This document shows, in pieces, positions 27,230-36,432 of a stretch of 64,000 nt of DNA. The DNA lies in NCBI GenBank assembly GCA_026400435.1, contig JAPLOZ010000097.1, forward strand, positions 21,381 to 85,380. Direction: 5' to 3'. Below the pieces are notes generated by a model. That model saw nothing but the letters and a program-made list of their open reading frames with translations. It was not told the origin of the DNA and did not search any database. Position numbers and translations under genes: made by a program. The stretch's first letter is position 1; every line of letters begins with the position of its first letter. This DNA is from Hyphomicrobiales bacterium. GTDB taxonomy: Bacteria > Pseudomonadota > Alphaproteobacteria > Rhizobiales > Rhizobiaceae.

Positions 27230-28438
27230 ATGCGGCAGCGCATCGTCGTCACCGGCTTGGGCGGGCTTTGCGGGCTCGGCAACGACGCACCGTCGATCTG
27301 GCGGTCCATGCGCGAAGGCCGCTCGGCCATCGGCCCGCTGGACAGCCCGTTGCTCAAGACCCTCAAGGTGTCGATCGGCAGCGAGATCAAACAGCTTCCC
27401 GAGCATGGAATCGATCGCCGGCGCACCGTTTCGATGGACCGCTTCAGCCTGCTTGCCGTCATCGCGGCACGCGAAGCCCTGGCTCATTCCGGGATGCAGA
27501 TCGACGAAGGGAATACATACCGGGTCGGGACCATCGTCGGGGTCGGCGTGTTCGGGGCGGATACGACCGAGGAAAATTACCGCAGGATTCTGGTCGAGGG
27601 TAAGTCGCGCACCGACATATTTACCGTGCCAAAGATCATGCCCGGCGCGGCTGCCGGCCAGGTCAGCATGAATCTCGGGCTGCGCGGTCCGACTTTCGGC
27701 GTCACCTCGGCATGTTCGTCATCCAATCATGCGTTCGCCAGCGCGATGGACCAGCTGCTGCTCGGCCGCGCCGACGTCATGCTTGCCGGCGGCACGGAAT
27801 CGCCGATGTCGTGGGGCGTCCTCAAGAGCTGGGAAGCCCTGCGCATCCTTTCGCCGGACACATGCCGTCCGTTTTCCGCGGACCGGCAGGGCGTCGTCAT
27901 GGGCGAAGGCGCGGGAATCGTCGTGCTCGAAACCTACGAACACGCGATGGCTCGCGGCGCGACGATATTGGCGGAACTCGCAGGCGTAGGGCTCTCGGCC
28001 GACGCCTCGGACATCGTCGCGCCAACTGTCGAAGGTCCCTCGGCCGCCATGAGCGCGTGCCTGGCCGACGCGCGACTGAACCCAGAGGACGTCGACTACC
28101 TGAACGCGCACGGCACCGGCACCAAGGCGAACGACCAGATCGAGACTGTCGCGATCAAGCGGGTGTTCGGGGCGCATGCCGCGAAGCTTTCGATATCTTC
28201 GACCAAGTCGATGCATGCGCATTGCCTCGGCGCATCCGGAGCGATCGAAATGATCGCCTGCGTCATGGCGATCCGCGAAGGGGTTGTTCCGCCCACCGCG
28301 AACTACCGCGTGCCCGATCCAGACTGCGATCTCGACGTCACGCCTAACGTTGCGCGCGAGCGCAAGGTTCGTGCGGCGGTGAGCAATGGCTTCGCTTTCG
28401 GCGGTACAAATGCCGTCGTCGCTTTCAAGTCGGTCTGA
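27230..28438 (+). CDS. NodE-like beta-ketoacyl-ACP synthase
   Basis: A 402-residue condensing enzyme of the KAS II/NodE type, the same length as NodE. The catalytic Cys is in [11 protein letters not shown], the two His in [11 protein letters not shown] and [11 protein letters not shown], and [10 protein letters not shown] closes the site. Stretches such as [20 protein letters not shown] and [12 protein letters not shown] are near-identical to NodE as I recall it. In nodulating rhizobia NodE with NodF makes host-specific unsaturated acyl chains of Nod factors. Here the context is chromosomal and non-nod, so another special lipid is likelier. Confidence 0.88.
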   Translation: MRQRIVVTGLGGLCGLGNDAPSIWRSMREGRSAIGPLDSPLLKTLKVSIGSEIKQLPEHGIDRRRTVSMDRFSLLAVIAAREALAHSGMQIDEGNTYRVGTIVGVGVFGADTTEENYRRILVEGKSRTDIFTVPKIMPGAAAGQVSMNLGLRGPTFGVTSACSSSNHAFASAMDQLLLGRADVMLAGGTESPMSWGVLKSWEALRILSPDTCRPFSADRQGVVMGEGAGIVVLETYEHAMARGATILAELAGVGLSADASDIVAPTVEGPSAAMSACLADARLNPEDVDYLNAHGTGTKANDQIETVAIKRVFGAHAAKLSISSTKSMHAHCLGASGAIEMIACVMAIREGVVPPTANYRVPDPDCDLDVTPNVARERKVRAAVSNGFAFGGTNAVVAFKSV

Positions 28439-28537
28439 TTACAACCGGTGTCCGCCGATTCGCCGCCGTCGCCATTGATCCGGGCCGCGCTTCTTCCTAG
28501 CTTCATGGCGGACCCACCGCCCGCCTCGGGAGCTCAC

Positions 28538-29242
28538 ATGACCGACCTGACCGCTTTTCCGATCGCCACGCGCTGGAAACCCGCCCATCCCGACCGGATA
28601 CAGCTCTATTCCTTTCCCACTCCCAACGGGGTGAAGGTGTCGATCGCGCTGGAGGAACTGGGCGTGCCCTATGAGGCGCACGCCATCAACATCATGAAGA
28701 ACGAAAGCTGGACGCCGGAATTTCTTGCGCTCAACCCGAACGGAAAGATCCCCGCCATCATCGATCCGGACGGACCCGGCGGCAAGCCGATCGGCCTGTT
28801 CGAGTCCGGCGCCATCCTGATTTACCTGGCCGAAAAGACGGGGCGGCTCATCCCTGCGGACGCTGCTCGGCGCTACGAGACCATCCAGTGGTTGTTCTTC
28901 CAGATGGCGAGCATCGGGCCGATGTTCGGCCAGCTCGGCTTCTTCCATAAATTCGCCGGCCGCGACATTGCGGACAAGCGTCCCCTGCATCGCTACGCTG
29001 ACGAATCCAAGCGATTGCTGGGCGTCATGGAGACTCGCCTGAGCGGACGCCAGTGGTTCATGGACGACGAGTTCACCATCGCCGACATCGCTCACGTCGG
29101 TTGGGTGCGAAATCTGATCGGGTTCTACGAAGCGCGGGAAATCGTCGAGTTCGACAGCTTTCCGAACGTCGACGCCTGGCTTGCCCGCGCGCTGGAACGG
29201 CCTGCCGTCCAACGTGGCCTTGCCGTCGCCGGCAAGGCCTGA
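28538..29242 (+). CDS. Glutathione S-transferase, YfcG/nu-class-like
   Basis: A 234-residue GST with an N-terminal thioredoxin fold (IQLYSFPTPNGVKVSIALEELG, LALNPNGKIPAIIDPDG, LFESGAILIYLAEKTG) and a helical C-terminal domain (TIQWLFFQMASIGPMFGQLGFFH). The TPN and NPNGKIPA residues match the E. coli YfcG/YghU group, which show disulfide-bond oxidoreductase activity. GGGAG precedes the ATG at 28538. It lies 99 bp after the NodE-like gene and may or may not be on the same transcript. Confidence 0.88.
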   Translation: MTDLTAFPIATRWKPAHPDRIQLYSFPTPNGVKVSIALEELGVPYEAHAINIMKNESWTPEFLALNPNGKIPAIIDPDGPGGKPIGLFESGAILIYLAEKTGRLIPADAARRYETIQWLFFQMASIGPMFGQLGFFHKFAGRDIADKRPLHRYADESKRLLGVMETRLSGRQWFMDDEFTIADIAHVGWVRNLIGFYEAREIVEFDSFPNVDAWLARALERPAVQRGLAVAGKA

Positions 29243-29255
29243 TCGAGAGCTCTGC

Positions 29256-29282
29256 CGGCGAAGGTATCCGACCCCTTCGCCG
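29256..29282. terminator. Hairpin between convergent genes
   Basis: CGGCGAAGG (29256-29264) and CCTTCGCCG (29274-29282) form a perfect 9-bp stem with a 9-nt loop, in the 61-bp gap between the GST gene and the opposing Lys/Ala-rich gene. No T-run follows, so it may stabilise both mRNA ends or terminate weakly. Confidence 0.5.
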
Positions 29283-29303
29283 ACTTATCTCGGATCACGC
29301 TGC

Positions 29304-29606
29304 CTATTTGCCCTTTGCCTTGGCGGTTTTTTCGCGCTTTCCCACCACGGATGCCGCGGCCGCGACAGCGCCGGATACCGCGCCGGTGGCCGCTTCGGCG
29401 ACTTTGCGCATCATCCTTTTCGCCATTGAAGGATGTTCGGAATTTGACTTCGCCGCCGGCTTGGCTGCCACCTTCGCTGCCGGACTCGCTTTGACCGACT
29501 TCGGCGCGGCTTTGCCGAATGCCTTCTTGCCGTCCTTCGAGGCGGTAGATGTCTTGGCAGGCGCCGCGCCACTCTTGGCCGGAGCCTTTTTTGTTTTTGT
29601 AGCCAT
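29304..29606 (-). CDS. Lys/Ala-rich histone H1-like protein
   Basis: A 100-residue low-complexity basic protein built of Ala, Lys, Ser and Pro (for example ATKTKKAPAKSGAAPAK and AKVAAKPAAK), with a more hydrophobic segment near the end (VAEAATGAVSGAVAAAASVVG). It resembles bacterial histone H1-like and PhaF-like DNA-binding tails. A role in nucleoid organisation is possible, but low complexity makes any homology unreliable. The ATG at 29606 gives MATKTKK; an ATG three codons upstream is an alternative. Confidence 0.6.
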   Translation of the reverse strand: MATKTKKAPAKSGAAPAKTSTASKDGKKAFGKAAPKSVKASPAAKVAAKPAAKSNSEHPSMAKRMMRKVAEAATGAVSGAVAAAASVVGKREKTAKAKGK

Positions 29607-29723
29607 CACCCTCATCCTTCTGGCCTGGGCGAGCAGGAGTGCCGCCTGTCTGGCCGGACGCCTATCGCAGTACGTCCGCGCCGCAAGAACAACAACAGCT
29701 TTCCTTCGATTTTGTTCCGCGCG

Positions 29724-30341
29724 CTATCCGAAGTCGACGACAAGATCGGCGGCGCGGCGGCGCTCGATCACGCGCTTGATGTTGGGGAGGTCGTTCGACG
29801 CAATCCATGCACGCGCCTCGTCGTCGGACTTTCCATGGCCACGCCAGCGTTCCATCAGACGCCGCTCCAGTTCAGGCCGCGGCACAGCGACGAAAACGGA
29901 AAAGTCGAACAGGCCGGCCAGCGACGACCACGGCTTCTCGTCAAGCAGAAGGTAGTTTCCTTCAACGATAATGAACTTTATCTCCGAGCCGATGACCGCG
30001 GCGCCCGCGCGCGACAGCTCCATGGAGCGGTCAAATACGGGGATGGCGATGTCGGCCTCGCCTGCTCGGATGCGCCCGAGAAGTACCGCGAAGCCCGCGA
30101 AATCGAAAGTTTCCGGCGCGCCCTTGCGCGGGCGAAGCCCACGCTGGTTGAGCACGACGTCGTCGAAATGAAACCCGTCCATGGGCACGACGGCCGTCTG
30201 CTGTCCGGGCAGGAGTTCCGCCAGCCGCTCGGCCAGCGTCGACTTGCCGGCGCCGGGCGGGCCGGCAATCGCTACGACAAAGCGCTTGGCTTTGGCAGCG
30301 CGCCTGAAGATCGTGGCCGCGAGAGAAGCAATCTCCGACAT
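29724..30341 (-). CDS. Nucleoside/sugar kinase-like P-loop protein (FrcK/YggC type)
   Basis: A 205-residue P-loop kinase. Walker A is GPPGAGKST, followed by VPMDGFHFDD as in uridine kinase and pantothenate kinase relatives, FIIVEGNYLLLDEKPW, and the lid segment RRLMERWRGHGKSDDEA. Homologues in rhizobia are found near fructose transport genes (FrcK) and in E. coli as YggC. No transporter is adjacent here and the substrate is unknown. It is divergent from the histidine kinase across 149 bp. Confidence 0.78.
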   Translation of the reverse strand: MSEIASLAATIFRRAAKAKRFVVAIAGPPGAGKSTLAERLAELLPGQQTAVVPMDGFHFDDVVLNQRGLRPRKGAPETFDFAGFAVLLGRIRAGEADIAIPVFDRSMELSRAGAAVIGSEIKFIIVEGNYLLLDEKPWSSLAGLFDFSVFVAVPRPELERRLMERWRGHGKSDDEARAWIASNDLPNIKRVIERRRAADLVVDFG

Positions 30342-30490
30342 TGCGTTTCCCCTCCATTTTTCCTGTATTGTGTCGTCGATAGCGCCAAAACTCAATCTGG
30401 CCGGACCCTGGCCGTGCCGGTTTGCTTGTTTTTCGTGTTCTCATTGCATACGAAACGCGATGTGGCCTTTCCGGTGTTCGGATACTCACA

Positions 30491-32350
30491 ATGATCACGC
30501 GCTTGCGAAGAGCGGTTCACTTGCAGTTGCTGCCGCTTGCGCTCGGCTTCCTGCTGCTCGGCGCCATCGTCGGCGCGCGTTCATGGCTGATTGAATCGCA
30601 GCGGGATGGAAACGACTCCGTCCGCGCCGTATTCGCACTCGACAATCGCCTGGTGACCGCGCTCTCACTTGCACAGGATGCCGAGACGGGCCAACGCGGC
30701 TTCCTCCTGACCGGAGAAGACGCCTATCTCGCTCCGTATCGGTCGGCGGTTTCGGCCCTGCCCGCCGAGCTCGATGCGATCGCCGCAGCGACCGCCTCGA
30801 ATGCGACGCGGCAGGCGATTGTCGCATCGTTGAAGTCCTCGATCGCGGAAAAGCTCGCCGAAGTGGATGAAACCATTGCTCTCTATCGCACCGGCAACGT
30901 CGCGGGAGCGATGGCTCTTGTACGGACCGACCGGGGCAAGTTGGCGATGGATCGGGTGCGCTCGATAGTAGCCGAAATGCGCCGTGAGGAGACTTCGGAC
31001 CTGCAGCAGAAGCTGCTCTCGGCCGAGCACATCGACGACATCCTGCGCTGGGCGTCGTTCGTCACGCTGTTCGCAGTGGTTCTCGTCGGCGCATACGGCC
31101 TCGTTTTCACCCGCAGGAGGGTCCGCGAAGTCGAGGCCGCTCACGAAAACCTGACCGCCACGAACCACGCGCTGCGCAACGAGATCGCGACACGCCAGGC
31201 TGCGGAGCAGCAGGTCCGCCAGATGCAGAAGATGGAGGCGGTGGGCCAGCTCACCGGCGGCATCGCGCACGACTTCAACAACATGCTCGCCATCATCATC
31301 AGCGCAATGAACCTGGCGCAGCGCAAACTTGGCCGCGGCGATACCGACATCGGCAAGTTCATCGATGCGGCCTCCGACGCCGCCGGGCGCGCGGCCAACC
31401 TGACGGCGCGCCTGCTGGCATTTGCGCGCCAGCAGCCGCTGGCGCCGCAGGTGCTTGACGCCAACCGCGTCGTGACCGGCATGTCGGATCTGTTGCGCAG
31501 GACTCTTGGCGAGACCGTCTCGGTTGAAACCGTGCTTGCCGGAGGTCTTTGGAGGGCCTTTGCCGATCCAAGCCAGATCGAGAACGCCGTGCTCAACCTG
31601 GCGGTCAACGGCCGCGATGCGATGCCTGACGGCGGCAAGCTCACCATCGAAACCGCCAACGCCGCCTTGGACGAGCAGTACGCTTCGGCGCACGCCGAGG
31701 TGACTGCCGGACAGTACGTCATGATCGCTGTGACCGACACTGGAAGCGGCATGTCGCAGGAAGTCATCGCCAAAGCGCTTGAACCGTTTTTCACCACCAA
31801 GCCGACCGGCAAGGGTACGGGTCTTGGCCTCTCCCAGGTGTTCGGCTTCGTCAAGCAGTCGGGCGGTCATCTGAAAATCTATTCCGAACCCGGCGAAGGA
31901 ACCACGGTCAAGATCTACCTCAAGCGGCATTTTGGCGAGGAGGAGCAGCCGGCGGTGACTGTTGTGCCGGACCCGGACAAGCGTCCGACCGAGACAGTGC
32001 TCGTTGTCGAGGACGACCCGCGCGTGCGGGCAGGCACCGTCGATGCCTTGCGCGAACTTGGCTATATGGTCATCCACGCGGGCGACGGCGCGGAGGCGCT
32101 GCGGCGGCTCGACGGCCATCCGGAGGTCACGCTTCTGTTCACCGACATCGTCATGCCGGTGATGAACGGGCGCAAGCTTGCCGAGGAAGCGCGTTCCCGC
32201 AGGCCCGATATCAAAGTGTTGTTCACCACCGGATTCACCCGCAACGCGGTGGTTCACAACGGCGTGCTCGACCCTGGCGTGCAACTCCTGTCAAAACCGT
32301 TCACCATCGACCAGCTGGCAGCCAAGCTGCGCGAGGTGCTGGACACCTGA
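30491..32350 (+). CDS. CHASE3 hybrid sensor histidine kinase
   Basis: A 619-residue inner-membrane kinase. A membrane helix at about 12-30 is followed by a CHASE3 sensor domain (about 35-180, with AQDAETGQRGFLLTGEDAYL), a second helix at about 187-207, the phospho-acceptor domain with GGIAHDFNN (His 260), an ATPase domain (NLAVNGRDAM, DTGSGM, GKGTGLGLSQV) and a receiver domain with DIVMP (Asp 552) and SKPF. The short leader and DFNN variant place it in the HWE-independent, alphaproteobacterial hybrid group. No response regulator is adjacent. The ATG at 30491 opens directly on the first helix. Confidence 0.9.
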   Translation: MITRLRRAVHLQLLPLALGFLLLGAIVGARSWLIESQRDGNDSVRAVFALDNRLVTALSLAQDAETGQRGFLLTGEDAYLAPYRSAVSALPAELDAIAAATASNATRQAIVASLKSSIAEKLAEVDETIALYRTGNVAGAMALVRTDRGKLAMDRVRSIVAEMRREETSDLQQKLLSAEHIDDILRWASFVTLFAVVLVGAYGLVFTRRRVREVEAAHENLTATNHALRNEIATRQAAEQQVRQMQKMEAVGQLTGGIAHDFNNMLAIIISAMNLAQRKLGRGDTDIGKFIDAASDAAGRAANLTARLLAFARQQPLAPQVLDANRVVTGMSDLLRRTLGETVSVETVLAGGLWRAFADPSQIENAVLNLAVNGRDAMPDGGKLTIETANAALDEQYASAHAEVTAGQYVMIAVTDTGSGMSQEVIAKALEPFFTTKPTGKGTGLGLSQVFGFVKQSGGHLKIYSEPGEGTTVKIYLKRHFGEEEQPAVTVVPDPDKRPTETVLVVEDDPRVRAGTVDALRELGYMVIHAGDGAEALRRLDGHPEVTLLFTDIVMPVMNGRKLAEEARSRRPDIKVLFTTGFTRNAVVHNGVLDPGVQLLSKPFTIDQLAAKLREVLDT

Positions 32351-32494
32351 TCGGGCCGTACTGCGTAACAAGCGTCCTGCCGCCGCACGACCTTCCGCGT
32401 TCGCCCGGTTTACTGAGATACCCTATTTGCAGGCAACTGTTGCAGAAAGGGAATGGCAACCGCGTGCAGCATAGGTTAGTCGGATGTTCCAGAG

Positions 32495-33442
32495 ATGTCG
32501 TCGTCAGGCAACGGAATGAACGGCTCCTACGCTGCAACCAGGGCGGGCTTCGGCGCGCTGGGATCGCTGTTTGGCAGGACGGTCGCCTTGCTTGGCGTGA
32601 TCGTGCTGATGGCCGGCTGCGCCACCACGGAGGTACCGCTTGAAGTCCCGGCGCCTCCGCCCGGACCCGCGACCAAGTATTCCGCGCTGGTGATCGACGC
32701 CACGAACGGCGCCACGCTTTACGAGTCCAACGCCACCGCGCCTCGCTACCCTGCGTCGCTGACCAAGATGATGACCCTGTACCTCCTGTTCGAGGCGCTG
32801 GATCAAGGGCGCCTGTCGAAAATCACGGAAATCCCCGTGTCATCGAACGCGTCGCGCCAGCCGCCGTCCAAGATGGGCATCAAGGCGGGGCAGACGATCG
32901 ATGCCGAAAATGCGATCCTCGCGCTTGCGGTCAAGTCCGGTAACGATGTGGCGGTTGCGGTCGCCGAATATCTCGGCGGCACCGAGGATCAGTTCGCTGC
33001 CCAGATGACGGCGCGGGCAAGGCAGCTCGGCATGACCGGAACCGTCTTTCGCAACGCGTCCGGTCTGCCCAACCCCGAACAGCGCACCACGGCGCGCGAC
33101 ATGGCGGTACTAGGCCTGGCGCTGCGCACGCGCTTTCCGCAGTATTTCTATTATTTCTCGCAGCGCGACTTCATGTTCCGCGGCCGGCTGGTGCGCGGCC
33201 ACAACGACCTGATCGGCCGGGTAGAGGGTGTCGACGGCATCAAGACCGGATATATCAAGGACTCCGGCTACAACATCGTCACATCCGTCTCCAGGGGACC
33301 CAGGCGGCTGATGATCGTGGTGATGGGCGGCAACAGCGCCCGCGCCCGCAACGACCACGTCGAGGAACTGATCAACAAATACATCAACGGCCAGCCGCAG
33401 CCATCCAAAGGCCTGTTGAGTTCGCTGTCTCCCTTCGAATAG
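32495..33442 (+). CDS. D-alanyl-D-alanine carboxypeptidase, probable lipoprotein
   Basis: A 315-residue low-molecular-weight penicillin-binding protein that trims peptidoglycan stem peptides in the periplasm. The three active-site motifs are SLTK (Ser 88), SGN (148-150) and KTG (250-252). The N-terminus is a signal peptide ending in LMAGC (Cys 42), which looks like a lipobox, so it may be lipid-anchored rather than held by the usual C-terminal amphipathic helix, which is missing. The first ATG at 32495 and one seven codons later are both possible. Confidence 0.88.
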   Translation: MSSSGNGMNGSYAATRAGFGALGSLFGRTVALLGVIVLMAGCATTEVPLEVPAPPPGPATKYSALVIDATNGATLYESNATAPRYPASLTKMMTLYLLFEALDQGRLSKITEIPVSSNASRQPPSKMGIKAGQTIDAENAILALAVKSGNDVAVAVAEYLGGTEDQFAAQMTARARQLGMTGTVFRNASGLPNPEQRTTARDMAVLGLALRTRFPQYFYYFSQRDFMFRGRLVRGHNDLIGRVEGVDGIKTGYIKDSGYNIVTSVSRGPRRLMIVVMGGNSARARNDHVEELINKYINGQPQPSKGLLSSLSPFE

Positions 33443-33498
33443 ACTTGACCGAGGGGTCGCCAGAAGGACCCCGGTTCCTGCATGATGGGAGGGATGTC

Positions 33499-35469
33499 GT
33501 GAAGGACAAGTCCCGCGACCGCGAGCTGGGCATGGACCGACCCATCGCCCGGCGCGACTTTCTCAACGGCGTCGCGCTGACGGTCGGCGCCCTTGCCGGG
33601 TATTCCGCAGGTTTCGACCATCGCGCATTCGCCGCGACGACCAGCGCCAACCCGCCGACGCTTGCCGGGCTTCGCGGCCACAGCATAGCCGCGATGGGCG
33701 TGATGCATTCGGTTCGGGACGGTACGTTCTGGGACACGGCGCAACCTCCCGTCGCGACCGGGGAGCGGTACGACCTCGTGGTCGTTGGCGGGGGCATCTC
33801 CGGTCTTGCCGCTGCACTGTTGTACCGCCAGCAGGCCGGCGGGCGCGCCAAAATCCTGATCCTCGAAAACAATGACGACTTCGGCGGCCACGCCCGCCGC
33901 AACGAGTTCAAGGCGTCGGACGGCAGGACGGTCCTCGGCTATGGCGGCTCGCAATCGCTGCAGACGCCGAGCTATTTTTCCCCACTGGTGAACAAGGTGC
34001 TCGCGGATGTCGGCATCGACCTTTCAACCTTCGAGAGCTGGTACGATCAGGGTTGGCACGAGAAGCGCGGCCTGGGCGAAGGCGTATTCTTCGCCAAGGA
34101 GGTTTTCGGGGCCGATGCGCTGGTGGTGAAAACCGAAAATGCAGCCGAATGGGTGCCGAACACACCGCTCAACGCCAAGGCCAAGAGCGATCTGATCGAA
34201 CTGATCGATGCGCCGCGCGACTACCTGCCCGGCAAGACGCGCGAGGAAAAATTTGCGGTCCTGTCGCAGACGACCTATGCCGACTTCCTGACCAGGACCT
34301 GCGGCTACGATCCGCAATTGGTGCTCTATTTTCAGAATTCGACCGAAGCCTATTTCGGATGCGGCATAGACGGAGTGACCGCCCTCGATGCTTGGGGCAA
34401 CGGCAACCCGGGTTTCGACGGCATGGATTTGGGCGACATGCCTTACAGCTCGATGAGCCCGAGCGGCCGGCTCGCGCTGACCGATCCCGACGACTACATC
34501 CACCACTTTCCCGACGGCAATGCCTCGGTGGCGCGCGCCTTCGTCCGCAAGCTCATTCCGGCTGCCCAGAAGGGCTCCACCATGGAAGAGCTGTTCCTCG
34601 AGCCGGTGGATTATTCCAAACTTGATGAACCGGGAAAGGCGACGCGGTTGCGCCTCAACGCCTCGGTCGTGCGGGTCAAGCACAAGGGGCCGCCCAAGAC
34701 GGCGCAGGCGGTGGCAATCACCTATGTCGAGCAGGGCAAGCTCAAATCGCTTGAGGCGCGCAATGTTGTGTTGGCCTGCTGGCACCGTGTCATTCCCCAC
34801 ATCACCGACGAGCTGACCGACGCACAGGTCGAGGCGCTCAACGACCAGGTCAAGATTCCGCTGATCTACACCAACGTGCTGATCCGCAACTGGCAGGCTT
34901 TCGACAAGCTGAAGGTCGGCGGCTTAACCGCGCCGAACTGCTTCTGGGATGCCGTCGAGATCGATTATCCGGTATCGACGCAAAACTTCAGATTCGCCGA
35001 CACTCCTTCCGATCCGGTCGTGCTGCACATGTCGAAAATGCTCCTGAGTGCGGACGGGGCCTCGGCGCGCGACCAGGCGACGGCAGGCCGCTATGCACTG
35101 ACGACGATCAGTTTTGAGGACATGGAACGCGAAATCCGCGATCTGCTCGGCCGTGCGCTGAAGGATGGCGGCTTCGACCCGGCGCGCGACATCGAGGCTA
35201 TCACCTGCAATCGATGGTCGCATGGCTACGCGCTGGAATACATGCGGCCGTGGGATGGTTTCTGGCCCGATGGACCGCTGCCGATCGAGGCGTCGCGCAA
35301 GGGTTGGGGCCGCATCGCCATCGCCAATTCAGACGCCGGCGCCTATGCCTATGTCCACTCCGCAATCGACCAGGCGGCGCGGGCCGTCAAGGAACTGCTC
35401 GGCGACAAGGCCAATTTTCCGGAGTTTGCGGATTTTCCCGGCCCGCCACGCGACCGGATCGGGCTTTGA
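33499..35469 (+). CDS. Tat-exported FAD-dependent oxidoreductase (spermidine dehydrogenase-like)
   Basis: A 656-residue flavoprotein. The N-terminus has a twin-arginine signal (IARRDFLNGVALTVGALAG), so it is exported folded. The FAD motif VVVGGGISGLAAALLYR follows at about residue 95, with the second glycine region GYGGSQSLQ, and a C-terminal flavin motif. Order and length resemble SpdH, the spermidine dehydrogenase of Pseudomonas, although the substrate is not fixed by sequence. The start is a GTG at 33499 preceded by GGGAGG six nt upstream. It is followed after 14 bp by a DoxX protein. Confidence 0.75.
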   Translation: MKDKSRDRELGMDRPIARRDFLNGVALTVGALAGYSAGFDHRAFAATTSANPPTLAGLRGHSIAAMGVMHSVRDGTFWDTAQPPVATGERYDLVVVGGGISGLAAALLYRQQAGGRAKILILENNDDFGGHARRNEFKASDGRTVLGYGGSQSLQTPSYFSPLVNKVLADVGIDLSTFESWYDQGWHEKRGLGEGVFFAKEVFGADALVVKTENAAEWVPNTPLNAKAKSDLIELIDAPRDYLPGKTREEKFAVLSQTTYADFLTRTCGYDPQLVLYFQNSTEAYFGCGIDGVTALDAWGNGNPGFDGMDLGDMPYSSMSPSGRLALTDPDDYIHHFPDGNASVARAFVRKLIPAAQKGSTMEELFLEPVDYSKLDEPGKATRLRLNASVVRVKHKGPPKTAQAVAITYVEQGKLKSLEARNVVLACWHRVIPHITDELTDAQVEALNDQVKIPLIYTNVLIRNWQAFDKLKVGGLTAPNCFWDAVEIDYPVSTQNFRFADTPSDPVVLHMSKMLLSADGASARDQATAGRYALTTISFEDMEREIRDLLGRALKDGGFDPARDIEAITCNRWSHGYALEYMRPWDGFWPDGPLPIEASRKGWGRIAIANSDAGAYAYVHSAIDQAARAVKELLGDKANFPEFADFPGPPRDRIGL

Positions 35470-35483
35470 ACGAGGGGATACCG

Positions 35484-35885
35484 ATGTTGCAGCGACTGTC
35501 GTCCTATCAGCCGCATGCTCTTGCGCTGCTGCGCATCGTCGCCGGGCTGCTGTTTGTCCATTCCGGCATGGTGCTGCTGTTCGACATCCCGGCCTCCATC
35601 TATCCGCCACCGCCGCCCGAAACAGCAACCACGATGCTGATCGCCGGCGCATTCGAGTTGGTCGGGGGAGCGCTCCTGGTGATCGGGTTCTTGACGCGAC
35701 CAACGGCTTTGATCCTCTCCGTGATGATGGTCGTTGCCTACTGGTCCTACTACGCGCCTTCGAACCCCTACCCGGCCAACAACAACGGCGCCGCGGCAAT
35801 CCTTTTTTGCTTCATTTTCCTCTACCTCGTCTTCGCTGGGCCCGGCGCATGGGCGATCGACAGGGAGGGGCAGCGCAGCAGTTGA
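35484..35885 (+). CDS. DoxX-family membrane protein
   Basis: A 133-residue inner-membrane protein with four hydrophobic helices (ALLRIVAGLLFVHSGM, IAGAFELVGGALLVIGF, LILSVMMVVAYWSYYA, AAILFCFIFLYLVF), the DoxX pattern. Family members often accompany secreted or membrane oxidoreductases and quinone-linked enzymes. Here it follows the Tat-exported flavoprotein by 14 bp with GAGGGGA as ribosome site, suggesting it anchors or accepts electrons from that enzyme. Confidence 0.85.
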   Translation: MLQRLSSYQPHALALLRIVAGLLFVHSGMVLLFDIPASIYPPPPPETATTMLIAGAFELVGGALLVIGFLTRPTALILSVMMVVAYWSYYAPSNPYPANNNGAAAILFCFIFLYLVFAGPGAWAIDREGQRSS

Positions 35886-35961
35886 CGGCCGCCGGATAGC
35901 TCGCGCCGCAAAAAATCCTCTGCAATCCTCCGGAACTGCCGGATCACAGCCGCGTTTAAGT

Positions 35962-35981
35962 CCGCTGAAATGCCTCAGCGG
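35962..35981 (+). promoter_or_regulatory. Hairpin covering the DUF982 ribosome site
   Basis: CCGCTGA-AATGCC-TCAGCGG is a perfect 7-bp stem with a 6-nt loop. Its 3' arm runs into GGAG, the probable Shine-Dalgarno of the DUF982 gene 8-9 nt before its ATG, so part of the ribosome site would be paired when the hairpin forms. Confidence 0.4.
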
Positions 35982-35992
35982 AGACCTTAGCC

Positions 35993-36274
35993 ATGGAAGA
36001 CGCCGCAAGCCTCGATGGTGACCGCACCAAGCAGGATCGCATACCCTTCGGCAGCGCCGTCTGCGTCAAGGTCAGCGACAACACCAAGCGTGAAGTCAAA
36101 TCCGTACGCGGCGCGTGCGAGATCCTGATCGACTGGCCGCATGCGCGGCGTGGCCCGGTCTATCAATCCACTATGGAAGTTCTCCAGTCGGCGATTGCCG
36201 GGCGCGTGTCCGCCGACGAGGCGCACGAAGCGTTCGTCGGCTTTGCCAAGCATGCCGGCGTCCTTGTGACATGA
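35993..36274 (+). CDS. DUF982 protein
   Basis: A 93-residue protein of the small DUF982 family common in rhizobia and often present in many paralogues. The middle has the typical VRGACEILIDWPHARRGPVYQ, followed by a helix rich in Ala (GRVSADEAHEAFVGFAKHAGV). No function is established. Its TGA overlaps the ATG of the next small gene (ATGA), and a hairpin touches its ribosome site. Confidence 0.85.
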   Translation: MEDAASLDGDRTKQDRIPFGSAVCVKVSDNTKREVKSVRGACEILIDWPHARRGPVYQSTMEVLQSAIAGRVSADEAHEAFVGFAKHAGVLVT

Positions 36275-36432
36275 ACTGGATAGCCTTGGGCGTCGTGCAG
36301 CCGGGACCCCGCCCAAACCCTGAACCCTTTCCTGGGCCGGTTCCCGAACCGGTTCCACCGCAGCCCGTCCCGGGACCGATACCGGTCCCGCCTGTCAGGC
36401 AAACGCAGATCAGATCGAGGACTCCCCAATGA
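36271..36432 (+). CDS. 53-residue proline-rich peptide
   Basis: A small open frame encoding MNWIALGVVQPGPRPNPEPF and then tandem PGP/PEP units (VPEPVPPQPVPGPIPVPP). More than a third of residues are Pro, so it should form an extended polyproline helix. It overlaps the previous gene by ATGA and the next by ATGA, which supports translation as one of three coupled genes. There is no ribosome site of its own beyond the coupling. Function is unknown. Confidence 0.55.
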   Translation: MNWIALGVVQPGPRPNPEPFPGPVPEPVPPQPVPGPIPVPPVRQTQIRSRTPQ

